This document shows, piece after piece, positions 9,040-20,563 of a stretch of DNA of 64,000 nucleotides. Within the stretch, counting starts at the first letter, position 1. Every line of letters starts with the position of its first letter. This DNA is from Porphyridium purpureum (lineage: Eukaryota; Rhodophyta; Bangiophyceae; Porphyridiales; Porphyridiaceae), in NCBI GenBank assembly GCA_008690995.1, contig VRMN01000004.1, forward strand, positions 1,054,001 through 1,118,000, written 5' to 3'. The position numbers and the translations under genes were made by a program. The notes below the pieces were generated by a model. The model was not told the origin of the DNA. It saw only the letters and a list, made by a program, of their open reading frames with translations, and searched no databases.

Positions 9040-10767
9040 CTAAAAGTCATCGCGCGGGTGTAAGGGCGAAGGGCACAGGCGGAGCAGTTCGGCGGGACAC
9101 GCGTTGTGCGTGGAGCGGAGTTGGTGGATGAGCAGAGGGAATAAGGGCGCGTCGTCGGGAGTCGCTAGGCTCCAGGCGGTTCCGAGCGCGCCGGCGCGCC
9201 CAGTGCGTCCAATGCGGTGGACGTAGGTGTCGATGCGCGACGGCAGCTCGTAGTTGATGACGTGGTTCACGCCGCGCACGTCGATGCCCCGTCCAATCAC
9301 GTCCGTCGCAATCAGCGCGTCCACGGCGCCGCGCCGGAACTTCTCCAGCAGCTCCTGCCGTGTGCTTTGGGTCTTGCCGGAGTGCATCACTGCTAAACGA
9401 AGCCGACACATCTTCCGAGACCCAGCTCCCCTTCCGCCGGTGCCATCGTGGGAAGCGCCTCTTCGGCTGGACTGCTCTTCCTCAATACTGCGAAGAAGCA
9501 TATCGCAACCGCGTTTGGTATTCACAAATATCAGCACAGGCGGGTCGCAGCTTTCCAGGAGTTCAATCAGGCGCTTGAGCTTGGCTGGCTCCGAAGCGAT
9601 GAGCTCGACGCGTTGCTGAATCCGCGCCACTGACCGACCGGCCTCCCCAATGGTGATGTGCACGCAGCTGCTTGTCCGCATGAAGTCCTTGGCCAATGCA
9701 CGCACAAGCTCCGGCATGGTCGCGGAGAACATGAGCGTCTGTCGTTCTCCACGGCGATCAAGGCCTGCCCGCGCACACACAGCTTGCATAATGGCGCGGA
9801 TCTGCGCGTCGAAGCCCATGTCCAACATCCGGTCCGCTTCGTCAAAGACGAGATAGTCGCACCTGTCCAAAACCACCATGTGGCGTTCAAGGCAGTCCAC
9901 CATACGCCCGGGTGTCGCTATCAGAACATCACAACCTTCGCGCAACGCCATGGCCTGCACGTCAATGTCCTGCCCGCCCACCACGCATACCACGCGATGG
10001 CCCAGAATCGCTGTAAACTTCAGCGTCTCGGCTTGAATCTGCTGAGCAAGCTCGCGCGTGGGCGCAAGAATCAGTGCGCGCGGGTTCTGGCCGTCGTGAG
10101 ATACTTCCGGGCTGTAGACCTCTGTGCGAGGAAGAAAGTTCAGCAACGGGAGAACGAAGGCCGCCGTCTTGCCCGATCCTGTTTCAGCCAGCGCAATCAA
10201 ATCATGCCCTGCATTCACAACCGGAATTGCCGCCATCTGGATGGGTGTCGGGCGGCTGTACTTGGCCACACTTAGCACAATTTCAAGCAATTCGTTCGAC
10301 AAACCCATCTCATTCCAGTTGCGCGCGGGCCGCGCATACCGAGCGCTAGCCGCCACAGTGTGTGCGGTCGCAGGAGCTAACGCTGTCCTAGCATTATTAT
10401 TGTCTTTGCTCTTGTCATCGACCGCCTCCTCTCCTTTCTTTAGCGTCCATGTCCTTTGGTATGTGATTGCCATGTCCTCACAGAAAATGCGCCAGTCGCG
10501 ATCCGTCATCTCTGCGCGCTCCTTGTCCGACCAATGCCGGACTTGCGTGCGCGCGTGTTTTCTCCGAGGATAAAGGAGCGCGTCCAAGTCACCGTCGGTT
10601 CCATTCGAACCCAAGTCAGCGGCGTCGAAAGGGCGCGTCTTCCGCAGAGCCTCATCTTGCACTTGTGCTCTAAGCGCCTCGAGCTCTGCGTCTTGCAACG
10701 CACTTGTGTCTTCGCTCGCATCCCAGTCAAAGGCTGTGCGCCTTGCGCCTGCCTTGCGACCCGACAT
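9040..10767 (-). CDS. PRP28: Pre-mRNA splicing DEAD-box helicase Prp28/DDX23
   Basis: 575 residues. The N-terminal third has the family signature MTDRDWRIFCEDM (residues 87-99) that in Prp28/DDX23 precedes the helicase core. The core shows the Q motif (PTPIQ, 173-177), Walker A AETGSGKT (194-201), DEAD, SAT, and the motif VI block HRIGRTGRAG. The protein would exchange U1 for U6 at the 5' splice site during tri-snRNP activation. Length is close to yeast Prp28, and the long Arg-Ser N-terminus of the animal protein is missing. The gene is consistent with retention of splicing in an intron-poor genome. Confidence 0.93.
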   Translation of the reverse strand: MSGRKAGARRTAFDWDASEDTSALQDAELEALRAQVQDEALRKTRPFDAADLGSNGTDGDLDALLYPRRKHARTQVRHWSDKERAEMTDRDWRIFCEDMAITYQRTWTLKKGEEAVDDKSKDNNNARTALAPATAHTVAASARYARPARNWNEMGLSNELLEIVLSVAKYSRPTPIQMAAIPVVNAGHDLIALAETGSGKTAAFVLPLLNFLPRTEVYSPEVSHDGQNPRALILAPTRELAQQIQAETLKFTAILGHRVVCVVGGQDIDVQAMALREGCDVLIATPGRMVDCLERHMVVLDRCDYLVFDEADRMLDMGFDAQIRAIMQAVCARAGLDRRGERQTLMFSATMPELVRALAKDFMRTSSCVHITIGEAGRSVARIQQRVELIASEPAKLKRLIELLESCDPPVLIFVNTKRGCDMLLRSIEEEQSSRRGASHDGTGGRGAGSRKMCRLRLAVMHSGKTQSTRQELLEKFRRGAVDALIATDVIGRGIDVRGVNHVINYELPSRIDTYVHRIGRTGRAGALGTAWSLATPDDAPLFPLLIHQLRSTHNACPAELLRLCPSPLHPRDDF

Positions 10768-11523
10768 TGCTGCTTTCCACTTTCATTTCTTTCGATCCAG
10801 CAGCGCAAGCGTGCAGGTGAAAGTTGCCGTGCCGAACAGTCAGGAGCTTGTGCGTGTAAGAAATGCCTTCTATAATTTGAGGCGGTCTTTCGTTCGCAAG
10901 TGGAGACTACAAGAGGCAGGCACGAAAGGTGGCAGAAAGGACATGTCTTTTCTCGGAGACACGTGCCGATGAGAACAGGCAGCCAAAGACAGGCAGGATA
11001 ACAGGATAACCAAGGAAAACCTTCATGGGGCTGATCAGATAAGGTGCACCACCTTGCATTTTACGTTATCGATACACAAACAATAACGAGAGGAATGGTC
11101 TGCTTCAAACAGAGTACATGTAGTCTAGACCGCGTATCGCAAACCCCCTCAACATATATGCTCAGGTCTGATAGCGCAGGGCAGCTAGCTCTGCAACTCT
11201 TTCAAACTCGGCCTTTCAGTCAGCGATCACGACGTGCGGTGTGGTTTCAGAAGCCCGTGGCCGGTCCACTCATCGTGCCTTCCACCGTCGAAGTCCATAA
11301 TCCCCACTCAGAGAAATGAGCCTGGCTGGTGTCAGGCAACTGGGCCCGTCGCACGGCGCACCGAGACGCGCTCGCCCAGCCGTTTCGGGATTTGAGTGCT
11401 TACACCAATAACCGACCCGCGTGTGCGCGAGTCGCCGCAAACCGTGAGTGCCACAGAATGCGAATCGGAGGAGAGGCAAAACATGATCTTCAAAGTGCTC
11501 GTTTATAGGTCAGACGCCAATCA
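10768..11523. other. Intergenic region between PRP28 and malate dehydrogenase
   Basis: Contains the PRP28 upstream region and the 3' flank of malate dehydrogenase. Only short frames without recognisable domains are present. Confidence 0.5.
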
Positions 11524-12600
11524 TCAAGGCAACAGGTGCTTTACGGCATCGCGCTCTTCGATGAGCTCCTTTTCGACTTTCTTCATCATCTCTTCGCCGA
11601 ATGCATTGAAGGTCAATCCCTCAACGAGCTCCATCTTGCCGTCACCCAAGCACTTGCGCGGAAGCGAGAACCACAGGCCCGGGGTCGTGTTGTACTCACC
11701 CTTGGATGGAATCGCGATCGAGTGCCACATGTCACCCGTGCCGTACACGTAGTCTCGGAAATGGTCAATGGCCGACGATGCCGCCGAAGCGGCGGACGAC
11801 GCACCGCGAGCAGAAATGATCTCGGCGCCGCGCTTCTGCACGCGAGGAATGAAGGTCTCCTTCATCCATGCCTCGTCATTGATGACCTTCATAGCGGACT
11901 CGCCCTTGACAGTCGCGTGATGAATGTCCGGATACTGGTTGTTCGAGTGGTTTCCCCAAATGACGACCTTTTCAACGTCAGACACCAGGCAGCCCGTCTT
12001 TTCCGCGATCTGGCCCATCGCGCGATTCTGATCGAGGCGCATCATTGCCATGACCTTGCTCGAGTCTACATCCGGCGCATTGGCAGCCAGCACGAGCGAG
12101 TTGGTATTTGCCGGGTTGCCGACAACAAGCACAGACACGCCCTTTGCGGCGGCCTTGTTGATCGCCTTGCCCTGCGTCTCGAAAATGGCTGCGTTGGCGG
12201 TCATCAGATCTTTGCGTTCCATTCCCGGCCCGCGCGGCCTCGCGCCCACCAGCACGCAGTGCTCGGCGTCGCCGAAGCCTTCCTCGAGATCTGCGGTGCC
12301 GTGCAATCCGTGCAGCAGCGGGAACGCGCAGTCCTGCAACTCCATCATGACGCCCTTGAGGGGCTTCATTCCCGGCTCGGTCTCGATGAGCTTGAGAATC
12401 ACCGGCTGATCCTTGCCCAGCATCTCCCCAGACGCGATGCGGATCACCAGCGAGTACCCGATCGCGCCGGCGGCGCCCGTCACAGAAACCACTTTCGGCT
12501 TTTTTGCAAAGGAACTCATTGCCCGCATCCCCGCGCCATTCCACAGTGCCACGGGCTGCCGCGGCAGCACACGCATCGCTCCCGTCAACCGTCCCCACAT
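11524..12600 (-). CDS. Malate dehydrogenase, probably mitochondrial
   Basis: About 358 residues from the ATG ending at 12600. The frame extends to 12753, but residues after the 12600 start ([16 protein letters not shown]) form an Arg-rich, acid-free presequence that fits mitochondrial import. The enzyme interconverts malate and oxaloacetate with NAD(H). The nucleotide-binding loop GAAGAIG follows the presequence, the substrate Arg block is [19 protein letters not shown] is the subunit and substrate-binding helix, and the catalytic His is in [12 protein letters not shown]. This sequence type is the cytosolic/NADP-like MDH clade rather than the classical mitochondrial one, so a plastid location is an alternative. 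Confidence 0.9.
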   Translation of the reverse strand: MWGRLTGAMRVLPRQPVALWNGAGMRAMSSFAKKPKVVSVTGAAGAIGYSLVIRIASGEMLGKDQPVILKLIETEPGMKPLKGVMMELQDCAFPLLHGLHGTADLEEGFGDAEHCVLVGARPRGPGMERKDLMTANAAIFETQGKAINKAAAKGVSVLVVGNPANTNSLVLAANAPDVDSSKVMAMMRLDQNRAMGQIAEKTGCLVSDVEKVVIWGNHSNNQYPDIHHATVKGESAMKVINDEAWMKETFIPRVQKRGAEIISARGASSAASAASSAIDHFRDYVYGTGDMWHSIAIPSKGEYNTTPGLWFSLPRKCLGDGKMELVEGLTFNAFGEEMMKKVEKELIEERDAVKHLLP

Positions 12601-13968
12601 CGTTTCAACCCCCTCGTTCCTCGTCGCGCTTCCCTCGGACTTTCCTCCAGTTCCCCCGCACCCGGAACCCAAAATCCCTTTTCTGATCCGCATCAAATCC
12701 GTTAACGTAGGAAATTTAAGGCAGACACTGTACCTCCTCGACGTTTGTCCCAAATTTCAACCGGTTCGCATAAGACTTTAACTGTACGTCACCCTCCAAA
12801 TCATGTTAAAGCAGAAGCTTCAAAAATGAAGGTGGGTGTACAGCACGAAAACCGAGATGGAGGTACAGTATGACGTCAAGAAACCCTGGACGTGTGTGAC
12901 AGAAATGGGACATGAAGAGCAGAGGAGAGAAGAGAGAGACGGTGATGTGAAGGTTGGATTGACATGTGAGCACGAACATGTGAACACTACTATGAGAACA
13001 CTAGAACGCGCAGATTGCAGTTCGAGTCAACCGTGCAGGCAGGAGGAACAAAATTGGGCACCAGTGCGCCGTCGCGGGTTGGGGCATGAGAAGAAGACTG
13101 CGGAAAGAAGGTGAAATGTTGCAGGCCTGACGGAAGAACGATCGAATCGTTGAGCAAGGCCATCTTGCATCTGTCGCTCTCGTGAATAAAAGGAGCGACC
13201 GCATCCGTCTGAGAGGGAAAATGTGAAGAATGAGAAGCACAGAAGGGGTTTGGGGATCACGCGGTCGCGTCTGAGAGCAGCAGAGCAGGTGTTGAGACTT
13301 GGTTCTGTACTTTCTTCACCTTGCAGACCGTTCAGTGTGAGCGCACCTCGCCTAGCGTTTAACACATGCGATCGTAGACACTTTGCGGCTGGCTGATATT
13401 TTCAGAGCCACAAAAGCGAGACCTGGATTGCTCACAACTGTGTGCGCATAGTCGCAAGAACCGGTTCAAACGGTTCAAAGGCGCCCCTGTCCTCTCACAC
13501 ATGGCAGAAGGGTGGGCGACGACTTCAGGGACCGTATCGATCGCAATGAACACCAAGCTACTAGAAGCATAGCGTGATGGTTCGCATTAAATTCAATTCA
13601 TTGAATCACTTATAAATCTTGAACTAAGAAGAGAAGAAAGGAAGAAGCGCGGGAAAAACCCGAAGGGGAAAAAAACTCCGACGCTCCCCTTACTCCACAG
13701 TCTGCGCGCCCGCTACAAAACGTGAGGGGTCGTCTTTTTGTGCCCTCTTGTCTTCGAATCTTCGATCGTTCGGGCAAATCCGCTGCTTGTTCGACTAACG
13801 CTCGTGCGACCAGTCGCAGCGACACTTGCCTCCGCAGATATTTCACGATATCCCTACATACTCTTGGAGATTCTCTGCATTGCTTGTTTGTTGTCAATTC
13901 CTTGTACGAGGTTTACCTTCCATTTCACGATTCCCAAGAGCGACGGCGACACCTCCGCAGAGACAGAT
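12601..13968. other. Intergenic region upstream of malate dehydrogenase
   Basis: No gene recognised in about 1.37 kb. ACTGTAC/GTACAG-type motifs lie at 12727, 12781, 12838 and 12863, within about 270 bp of the dehydrogenase start. The 3' part adjoins the end of the carbonic anhydrase gene. Confidence 0.5.
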
Positions 13969-15630
13969 TTACTGCGCCGACTGCGTCATGATGCTCATCT
14001 GCCTCAACCACTTGGGGCAGTCTGCATGGAACATTGAGCCAAGGGCTCGCTTCTCAAAGGCGCTGAATATCATGCGCACTGGTGCAAGGAGAATGTGCGC
14101 AAGATGCGGTGGCACCAGTGCTGTGTAGCTGGATGCCTTCATGTTGTTCACGTAGATATCTCCGTGCTCGGTGTGCGGGTTGAACACGCCAAGTTCCTGC
14201 ACTCGACGCACATCCATTACTTCATGCGTGTGGCCCGCTCCATCAATCATCATATCACCAACTCGCACTTGGGCAGCTGGTATCATCTTGCTGCCCGCTT
14301 GCACGTATACATAATGCAACGGAGACACAGTCAACTCACTGTCGTCCAAAGATATGCGCACGAACTTCGCAACCTTATTCGAGTCACGATGTCCGAAGAA
14401 GTATACTGTACTGAACGCGTCCGCAGTGTTGCCAGACTTTACACGCACGTGGTCTCCGTATTGGAGCTCATCCATACGCACGGCGCGCCCATCACTCAAT
14501 TCAACCTGCGCGTTTGCTGGGAAACAAACGTCGGAGTCTTCCTCAGTCTGCTCTTCTGTCGGATTCGGTGTCGGTGTTGGCGCAGACTGCGCCGGAGTAA
14601 TGCTCACGACTTGGCGAGAGTTAAGCGGCTGCCAGGGACGAGCGTTTCCTGGAAAGCCTCCGATGTGATCCCAGTAGTTTTGCCACTGCGAATATCCAAC
14701 CTGCGCGATGTTTTGCTGCAAAAACCACGTGACCTCTTCACTGCAAGGAGGTGTCGTCAGCGATCCAGCCCAATTCCACACACCGCTCTCAGCGTCGTAC
14801 AACTGCGATGGGTTAAAGTTAACCGTGCATTCGTCTCCACCATCGCATGCAACTGAAGTGCTGTTCAAAATTGGATCCACCACCGAGTTCGCGTCTGCGG
14901 TGGTCTCGATAAGCACGCCCAGGACAAGTAGCCTGCCTTCCTCGGTTGAATGCACAAAGTGAACCTCCAAGGGATACGATTTGCCATTCACTCCGTTCTC
15001 AGACATGGCGTGCATGTGAAACTGAACCAAAAAGAACCGCTCATCATCCCAATCCACAAAGCCACACTCTCCTTCCTGGACGCAGGTATACTTCGGCGCG
15101 TAGTTCTCCTGGGTGATCTCAAACAAAGAGTTGTCGTGCTGGGCGACGTCACCAATGGAGGCCGAAATCGAGGCGGCTGTAGCATTGCTCTCAATCACAT
15201 TGATCGGAGATTGTTCCATTCCATCACCGCACAGTTCAAAACCGGTGCCAAGGCCCCACTGGTTCGGGCCAGAGTCTCCGAAATAACCCCAATCCGTAAA
15301 AATACTCTCACCTGCCCAGATGGGAATGAGCGAGACTCCATTCTGCACAGTGCATTCTTCGACGCTACCTGTCGCATTTCTAGCGGAAACCTTGTAGCAC
15401 CTCTCCGCATTTTCTGTGCAAGATATTTCCACGTAAGTCGAGCACTCGTCCGATTCAGCAGAGGCGGTTCGGCACGTTCCTTCCTCTTCACCCGGAAGCA
15501 AACATGCAGATGCACTCTCTTGAAGCTCGCAGCACACTTCGGTGCCAACCTCCTGGGGCAGATTCACTGCCTGGACTGTTGCAATCAGACCGACCAGGAA
15601 TACCAAGCCCGTGAGCGTCATCTTACGCAT
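13969..15630 (-). CDS. Secreted alpha-carbonic anhydrase fused to hedgehog-type Hint domain
   Basis: 553 residues. A signal peptide (1-21) is followed by a Cys-rich segment and an alpha-class carbonic anhydrase (about 110-345). Zinc ligands are His205, His207 and His224 (FHMHAMSEN, LEVHFVH), with the QSPINV block at 140-145 and LTTPPC at 291-296. A Pro/Thr/Glu-rich linker (350-367) leads to a Hint domain (about 368-505). That domain starts at Cys369 (VCFPANAQV), has the GDHVRV turn, a TxxH-like SPLH with His439, and the hedgehog-type GVFNPHTEHGDIYVNN block. The second Cys of hedgehog proteins is Ser501 here. A 45-residue tail with an amphipathic segment follows. A secreted CA would supply CO2 or bicarbonate at the cell surface, and the Hint part could cleave itself off. 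Confidence 0.9.
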   Translation of the reverse strand: MRKMTLTGLVFLVGLIATVQAVNLPQEVGTEVCCELQESASACLLPGEEEGTCRTASAESDECSTYVEISCTENAERCYKVSARNATGSVEECTVQNGVSLIPIWAGESIFTDWGYFGDSGPNQWGLGTGFELCGDGMEQSPINVIESNATAASISASIGDVAQHDNSLFEITQENYAPKYTCVQEGECGFVDWDDERFFLVQFHMHAMSENGVNGKSYPLEVHFVHSTEEGRLLVLGVLIETTADANSVVDPILNSTSVACDGGDECTVNFNPSQLYDAESGVWNWAGSLTTPPCSEEVTWFLQQNIAQVGYSQWQNYWDHIGGFPGNARPWQPLNSRQVVSITPAQSAPTPTPNPTEEQTEEDSDVCFPANAQVELSDGRAVRMDELQYGDHVRVKSGNTADAFSTVYFFGHRDSNKVAKFVRISLDDSELTVSPLHYVYVQAGSKMIPAAQVRVGDMMIDGAGHTHEVMDVRRVQELGVFNPHTEHGDIYVNNMKASSYTALVPPHLAHILLAPVRMIFSAFEKRALGSMFHADCPKWLRQMSIMTQSAQ

Positions 15631-17228
15631 GGTTGCGTACGACGAACGTGTGCACAGTCAAGAGCGTCGAATCCTTGTATCGATCCCCACGACCTGCCCT
15701 TACTTCTCTATGGAAGCCACTTCGGACGCAACTCTCTTGGACGCAACATCTTGTCCCGATATCCTCAGAGCTGCACTCAACCTTGCGCCATTTATACCCA
15801 TGCGACGCCTCACTCACCGCGAAGTGTCTAAGAGGCCTGCTTGCGGCGGAAACGGAGCATCCACCAAAATGGCCTCTCTCAATCAGGTTTGGGGAGTCGA
15901 GGACCGGTGAGATCCAATCTCGTTGGACGACGGCGTTCCAGCATGTCCATCGCCGTCGCCCCTCGCGCAAACGAGGCTGCAATTGGTGTTTGCGCCATTT
16001 TCTTCCACGTTTAACATGGAAGTCGAATAGAAAAGATGCTGCAGGATTGCGCCTTGTAAGGACATGGTCTCGCGGGGCTGCCCATCGAGATCACGTGATC
16101 CTAATTCTATCCCTTCTGTTTGCGTCAACGCCCACAGGAACGTGGTTGGCCAGCTAGCCACATCCCCGTACAGCTCCGGCCGTTCCCCTAGCACCTCATC
16201 ACGAGATGCTTGGCGGATAGAAAGTAAAATCCAAGTGCAAAGAGAATGAGATCGGAAGTGTGACGCATACATAGAAAGTCGAGCCGGAGGTAAGGACAAA
16301 GGCAGAAAAGAAACCGTGAAGCCACACTCCGCCGAGTGGCCAGAACGCTCCGGAATTTTTGTAACAAGAAGGAACGCTTTTGAATTCAGGCGGAAGGCGC
16401 CACTAATATACAATCACAGAACCACACAAATGCCAAAAAGGATCCCCCGCCTGTCCCAAAAAGCAGAATGGACGGCACCCTAATCTCCCGACAGCTGTTT
16501 TCTTTTGTGGAAACGAGGGGGGAGGGAGGGTTCTAATTTTTTTTTTAAAATTCCAGACTGGAGAATTCCCATTGTTGGCGTGTTCCGCGTGTGGAGAATC
16601 CAAAAAGCAGGCCGAGAATCACTGCAACAATCCCTCCACTGTCCATCAGTCAAAACACAAATGCAGCAAGCAAAACCTTATTTACTCACACTTTAGAATT
16701 ACCCTGGAAAGATGCTTTTGTGTGGCAACTGGCGGATCGATTCATCCGCCAGTCGGGGCGATGAAGAAATACGCCCATTTAATAAGTAAATCTGCCTGAT
16801 AGTGTACAGTCCGGCGAAGGATAGTGAAACCGTTTAACCACGAGTCTTCCGCGATGAACCATTATTGTCCCACGGTTCGTGCACTTGGCGAGACTGTGTC
16901 GCTGCGAGCAGGGACCGTCAAGTGGACGTGTGCGCTAGCACGTGCGTGTTATGCCAAAGCGTTGAAGTGAGGACATCGTGCCGTGCGTCGAACGATCGCG
17001 ATGGCAGTGCTGTGCGGCGTGGCGCAGAGGCAGGGTGAAGCGTCGGTTGCGCCGCTTTTGGGCCCGGACATGTGCGCTGCAAATCTGTATTTTGGGGATT
17101 GAAGCACACTATCCTTTCAAGCATCACGGCCGAGCGCTCGGAGAAGGAAGAATGTTGGCCGTCGGAGGCTCCGTCCAAGACGGCGCCTGCGGCATCGTGC
17201 TGTTCGCATCTTCACGAGAGATTTAGAT
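15631..17228. other. Gene-poor region upstream of the CA-Hint gene
   Basis: About 1.6 kb of short frames without recognisable domains, including a T-rich run near 16537. GTACAGT occurs at 16804. I cannot support a gene here. Confidence 0.45.
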
Positions 17229-18090
17229 ATGCCTAGTTTATCGAGAATGCGCTTGATGTCTGCCCGCTCGTACGGATTCACGGGTACACAAGCAGGGACC
17301 ATGCCCGAGTCGCGCAGCCTCACCAAGTGCATTCAAGTCTTTGTTCTTCTTCGACTGTTCACCGAGCTCTCGCGTCGGGTACGACACGCTATGCATTCTG
17401 TGCCGGCGAGTCAGACGTCGGAAAACTTCAACGTGGCAGGCTTCTCTGGTGTACAATCATGTAGCGCTCGCACTCGCTGCCGTAGATCAGGACTGGTACC
17501 TGATTATTGTCGACGTCAACTCCCGCGCGCTTGAAATCGCTGCCGAACTTGCACATCAAGCATCACTGGAAAGCGCCCGTGTATGGGCTGGCAATGCCGC
17601 CGACACTGAGTGTCACATTGACCTCGCAGTTGGCCTGCATGTGTGCGGGATGGCATGCAACGTGGCCATCTCTAGAGCCCTGAGCCAACGCGCACCTTTG
17701 GTGGTTGTACCATGGCGCTTTCGAGGTGGCACTCGATGTAGTGACGAATATCTGGCCCCGTATCCGTGCACCCGGAACAAGCAACTTTGCTGTGACAACG
17801 CGAGCAAGCGAGCGGTTGCTCGTCCTCGAGCGGAGATCGTGAAAACGACGCTGAGCCGCAGCACGCGTTCATCATCTTTTTCCCCGAATCACGTTTCAGA
17901 AGAATCATTCGGTGATCTTGCTCAAGCTGCTGACTTTGAGAAAAGTATAGTAGGTGAGAATGCGCGTTGGTGTCGGCGGAGGATGGTGAGAACGTTGCTC
18001 GACATTGAACACTGCCTTGCGGCACCAAAAAAACAGATACTGGACGCTCCTCCTCAAACGCGGACCGCTTCGCGCCCCCTGCGAAAATGA
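17229..18090 (+). pseudogene. GSTCD/METTL25-like methyltransferase, probably decayed
   Basis: The frame 17341-18090 matches the family pattern after the SAM-binding start: HVALALAA, then LIIVDVNSRALEIAAE, DLAVGLHVCGMACN (family D-x-ALHACG-x-x-D), a poorly conserved PLVVVPW block, and a C-terminal helix pair (SEESFGDLAQAADFE and a CRRR..TLLDIEHCLAA block) like the family end. The expected Gly-rich loop just before HVALALAA is absent in this frame. A degraded version (NVAGFSG) appears one frame over, ending near 17460, which points to a frameshift. No convincing N-terminal part is seen. It could instead be a real gene with a misread junction. Confidence 0.4.
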
Positions 18091-19483
18091 CACTTTTGTC
18101 GTGTGGCCTGAAAAAAGGCGATTCTGGTTTTAAGTGCAGCGACGACTCTGACACCAGCGCGTGTGCGTGTTCCCAAATGAAATGAACACATCATTGGGCC
18201 CGATTGCTCATAGAGTATTTGTATGACCAGATGAGAAAAATTGTTGGTTTTTCTTTCGACCATTGTGAGTGCTTTTCTTGAGTTCTGAATACTTCAATCG
18301 CCTTCATTCGAGCCATGCGCTCCTTGGAGAGAGCGTGGACCAAAATGCCGGAAAGAATCGCATATGGCTGGCGAGGAGTACGGCCAGCAACCACCAGAGC
18401 CGTGGAGAAGAAGACCAATGCGAAGCGTTGGTGCGAAAATCACTCGTCTTGCCATTCTGGTCGACTGATGTTTTCTTTGGAGATCAAATCAAACGCACGG
18501 CTGCTCGTGCACTCTTGATCGCGGTAAATTAATCGTGCTCTTTTGCATGGAGGTCGGCATGTCCGCGCTGCTGTACAGTAAGCTTTGGATATACGCTGGG
18601 GCCAATAATCGAGCCTGGGCAACTTATGCGACAATATGAATTTCGAACCGCTGAATGCGCTGCTCCATTTCATCAGTCAAATTCTCCAGTAGTGATGGTC
18701 CACGGTCGTCGCGCAGCTTGAGCAGTCCGCAGATCCTACGCTGCTGCTCCGCCATCTCCCACACGCTCCATCCGCTCGCGACCGTCACCCGCCGCGCCGC
18801 AGCCTTGAGAAGCAGTACGCCATTTATCCTACGCCTTTGCGGCCGACTCTAGACTCGACCTTCCCTGTGGAGCCTGCTGTAATTGCGCTTGCCGAGTCGC
18901 GAATGTAAACTCGTGACCGACTATCGCGGCGTCTTGGTCCCAGCGCTCGTCGAAGCGAGCACGCCGTATATCCAAGCTGCACGCTGTCTGGCTCTACGCG
19001 CACGCGCAAAGCCATCGCGTGTCCCCTGTTCCGGCGAGCGCTACGTCGAGCCGCTTCGTGCGCTGTTGTGGTGAGCTGGGAGCGCAAACGGACTGAGATA
19101 CGGCAGGAAGAGGAAGACCGCATGGCAGCAACCGTTGCCGCGAAAACTCAGACTACGTCCCAACGCTCCGCACAACAAAAGCAGGCATGAGTTCGGTACA
19201 GTGAAGCTGTACTCTACTCAAACCGCGTAGAAGTACAGTCCGCTGTTCCCCCCGGCTTCAATGATGTAGTCAAAGTTACTTCTGAAACAAGCGCTTTTTG
19301 CCATGAAAACAAAAAGCCGCAGCGTCAGGAAATAAACGGATCGCGATCTGCCATGTGAGTCGTTTGGGACTAGCGGCTGAATCCGGTTTGCTTGTCCTAA
19401 GAAGAGTTGGGGGAGAGAGAGAGCGACAGGGGGAGGGAGGGGGGGAGGGAGAGACGAGGGGTGTGGTGTGTGGGGGAGGGTAG
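18091..19483. other. Intergenic region upstream of V-ATPase subunit d
   Basis: No gene is firmly supported. A short minus-strand frame ending near 18630 has protein-like composition but no upstream continuation. GTACAGT/CTGTAC motifs lie at 18573, 19196, 19207 and 19233. A G/A-rich purine tract (about 19405-19500) directly precedes the next gene. Confidence 0.45.
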
Positions 19484-19510
19484 GTGGTAGGTGGGTTGAG
19501 GAAAGGCAAG

Positions 19511-20563
19511 ATGGCGCCGGGGGGTATGATAGGGTTCAATGTGGATGATGGGTTTCTGGAGGCAATAGTGCGGGGCTTCCGCGCGGGGGTGCTGACGTCT
19601 GTCGATTACGTGAATTTGACGCAGTGCGAGACGCTGGAGGACTTGCGCATGCACCTGTCCGGCACAGACTACGGCGGGTTTTTGGCAAACGAGCCGGCGC
19701 CATTGTCCACCGCAATTATCGCCGAGCTCGCCACAAAGAAGTTTGTGGACGAGTTTCGCTCGATCCACGTGCAGGCCGTCGAGCCGTTGAAGAGCTTCAT
19801 GGATTATCTGTGCTATCCGTACATGATCGACAACATGGTTCTGCTCATCACAGGCACGCTGCAGAATCGCGATATCTCCGAGCTCCTGGACAAGTGCCAC
19901 CCGCTCGGAACTTTTGATTCGATGGCGTCCATGAGCATTGCCACCACGCCCGAGGAGCTCTACCGCGAGATCATTGTGGACACTCCGCTCGCGCCGTATT
20001 TTGTCGACTGCGTGTCCATGGAAGATCTGACCGACATTAATGTCGAGATTATTCGCAACACACTGTACAAGGCCTACCTGGAGGACTTTTACGCGTTCTG
20101 TGCGCGCATGGGCGGCTCGACCGCAGAGACCATGTGCGAGATCCTTGAATTCGAGGCCGATCGCCGCGCCATCAATATCACACTCAACTCGTTTGGCACG
20201 GCGCTCAGCAAAGACGAGCGCGCGCGACTGTACCCAAACATTGGCGTTCTCATTCCGGAGGGCATGTTCAAGCTTTCGCGCGCCGACGACCCACAGATGG
20301 TCGCGTCCGCCATCGACGGGTACCCGACGTATCGCGCTCTGTTTCAAGAGGCTTCTGAAAATCAGGAAAAGAGCCTCGAAGACCTTTTCTTTACGCGCGA
20401 GGTCGCGCTTTGTCGTAACACCTTTGAGATGCAGTTCCATTACGGCATCTTTTATGCCTTTCTGAAGCTGAAGGAGCAGGAGGTGCGCAACATTACTTGG
20501 ATTGCCGAGTGCATTTCCCAGAAGCAACGACGAAAGATCAACAACTACATTCCCATCTGGTAA
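19511..20563 (+). CDS. VMA6: V-type H+-ATPase V0 subunit d
   Basis: About 350 residues from the ATG at 19511, with an in-frame ATG also at 19484. The start [19 protein letters not shown].. and length match eukaryotic subunit d, the cap that couples the central stalk of V1 to the c-ring of V0 in vacuolar and endomembrane proton pumps. Family blocks visible are ..[32 protein letters not shown], the repeated helical segments of the three-fold pseudo-symmetric fold, and a C-terminal [18 protein letters not shown]. Nothing is missing. A purine-rich tract lies directly upstream. Confidence 0.96.
   Translation: MAPGGMIGFNVDDGFLEAIVRGFRAGVLTSVDYVNLTQCETLEDLRMHLSGTDYGGFLANEPAPLSTAIIAELATKKFVDEFRSIHVQAVEPLKSFMDYLCYPYMIDNMVLLITGTLQNRDISELLDKCHPLGTFDSMASMSIATTPEELYREIIVDTPLAPYFVDCVSMEDLTDINVEIIRNTLYKAYLEDFYAFCARMGGSTAETMCEILEFEADRRAINITLNSFGTALSKDERARLYPNIGVLIPEGMFKLSRADDPQMVASAIDGYPTYRALFQEASENQEKSLEDLFFTREVALCRNTFEMQFHYGIFYAFLKLKEQEVRNITWIAECISQKQRRKINNYIPIW

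Noticed and set aside
11536-12705. 389-residue plus-strand frame opposite malate dehydrogenase
   Set aside because: Antisense shadow of the MDH gene with His/Arg-rich composition and no motif.
18632-18825. Protein-like minus-strand frame ending near 18632
   Set aside because: No start or splice acceptor could be placed and no family is recognised.
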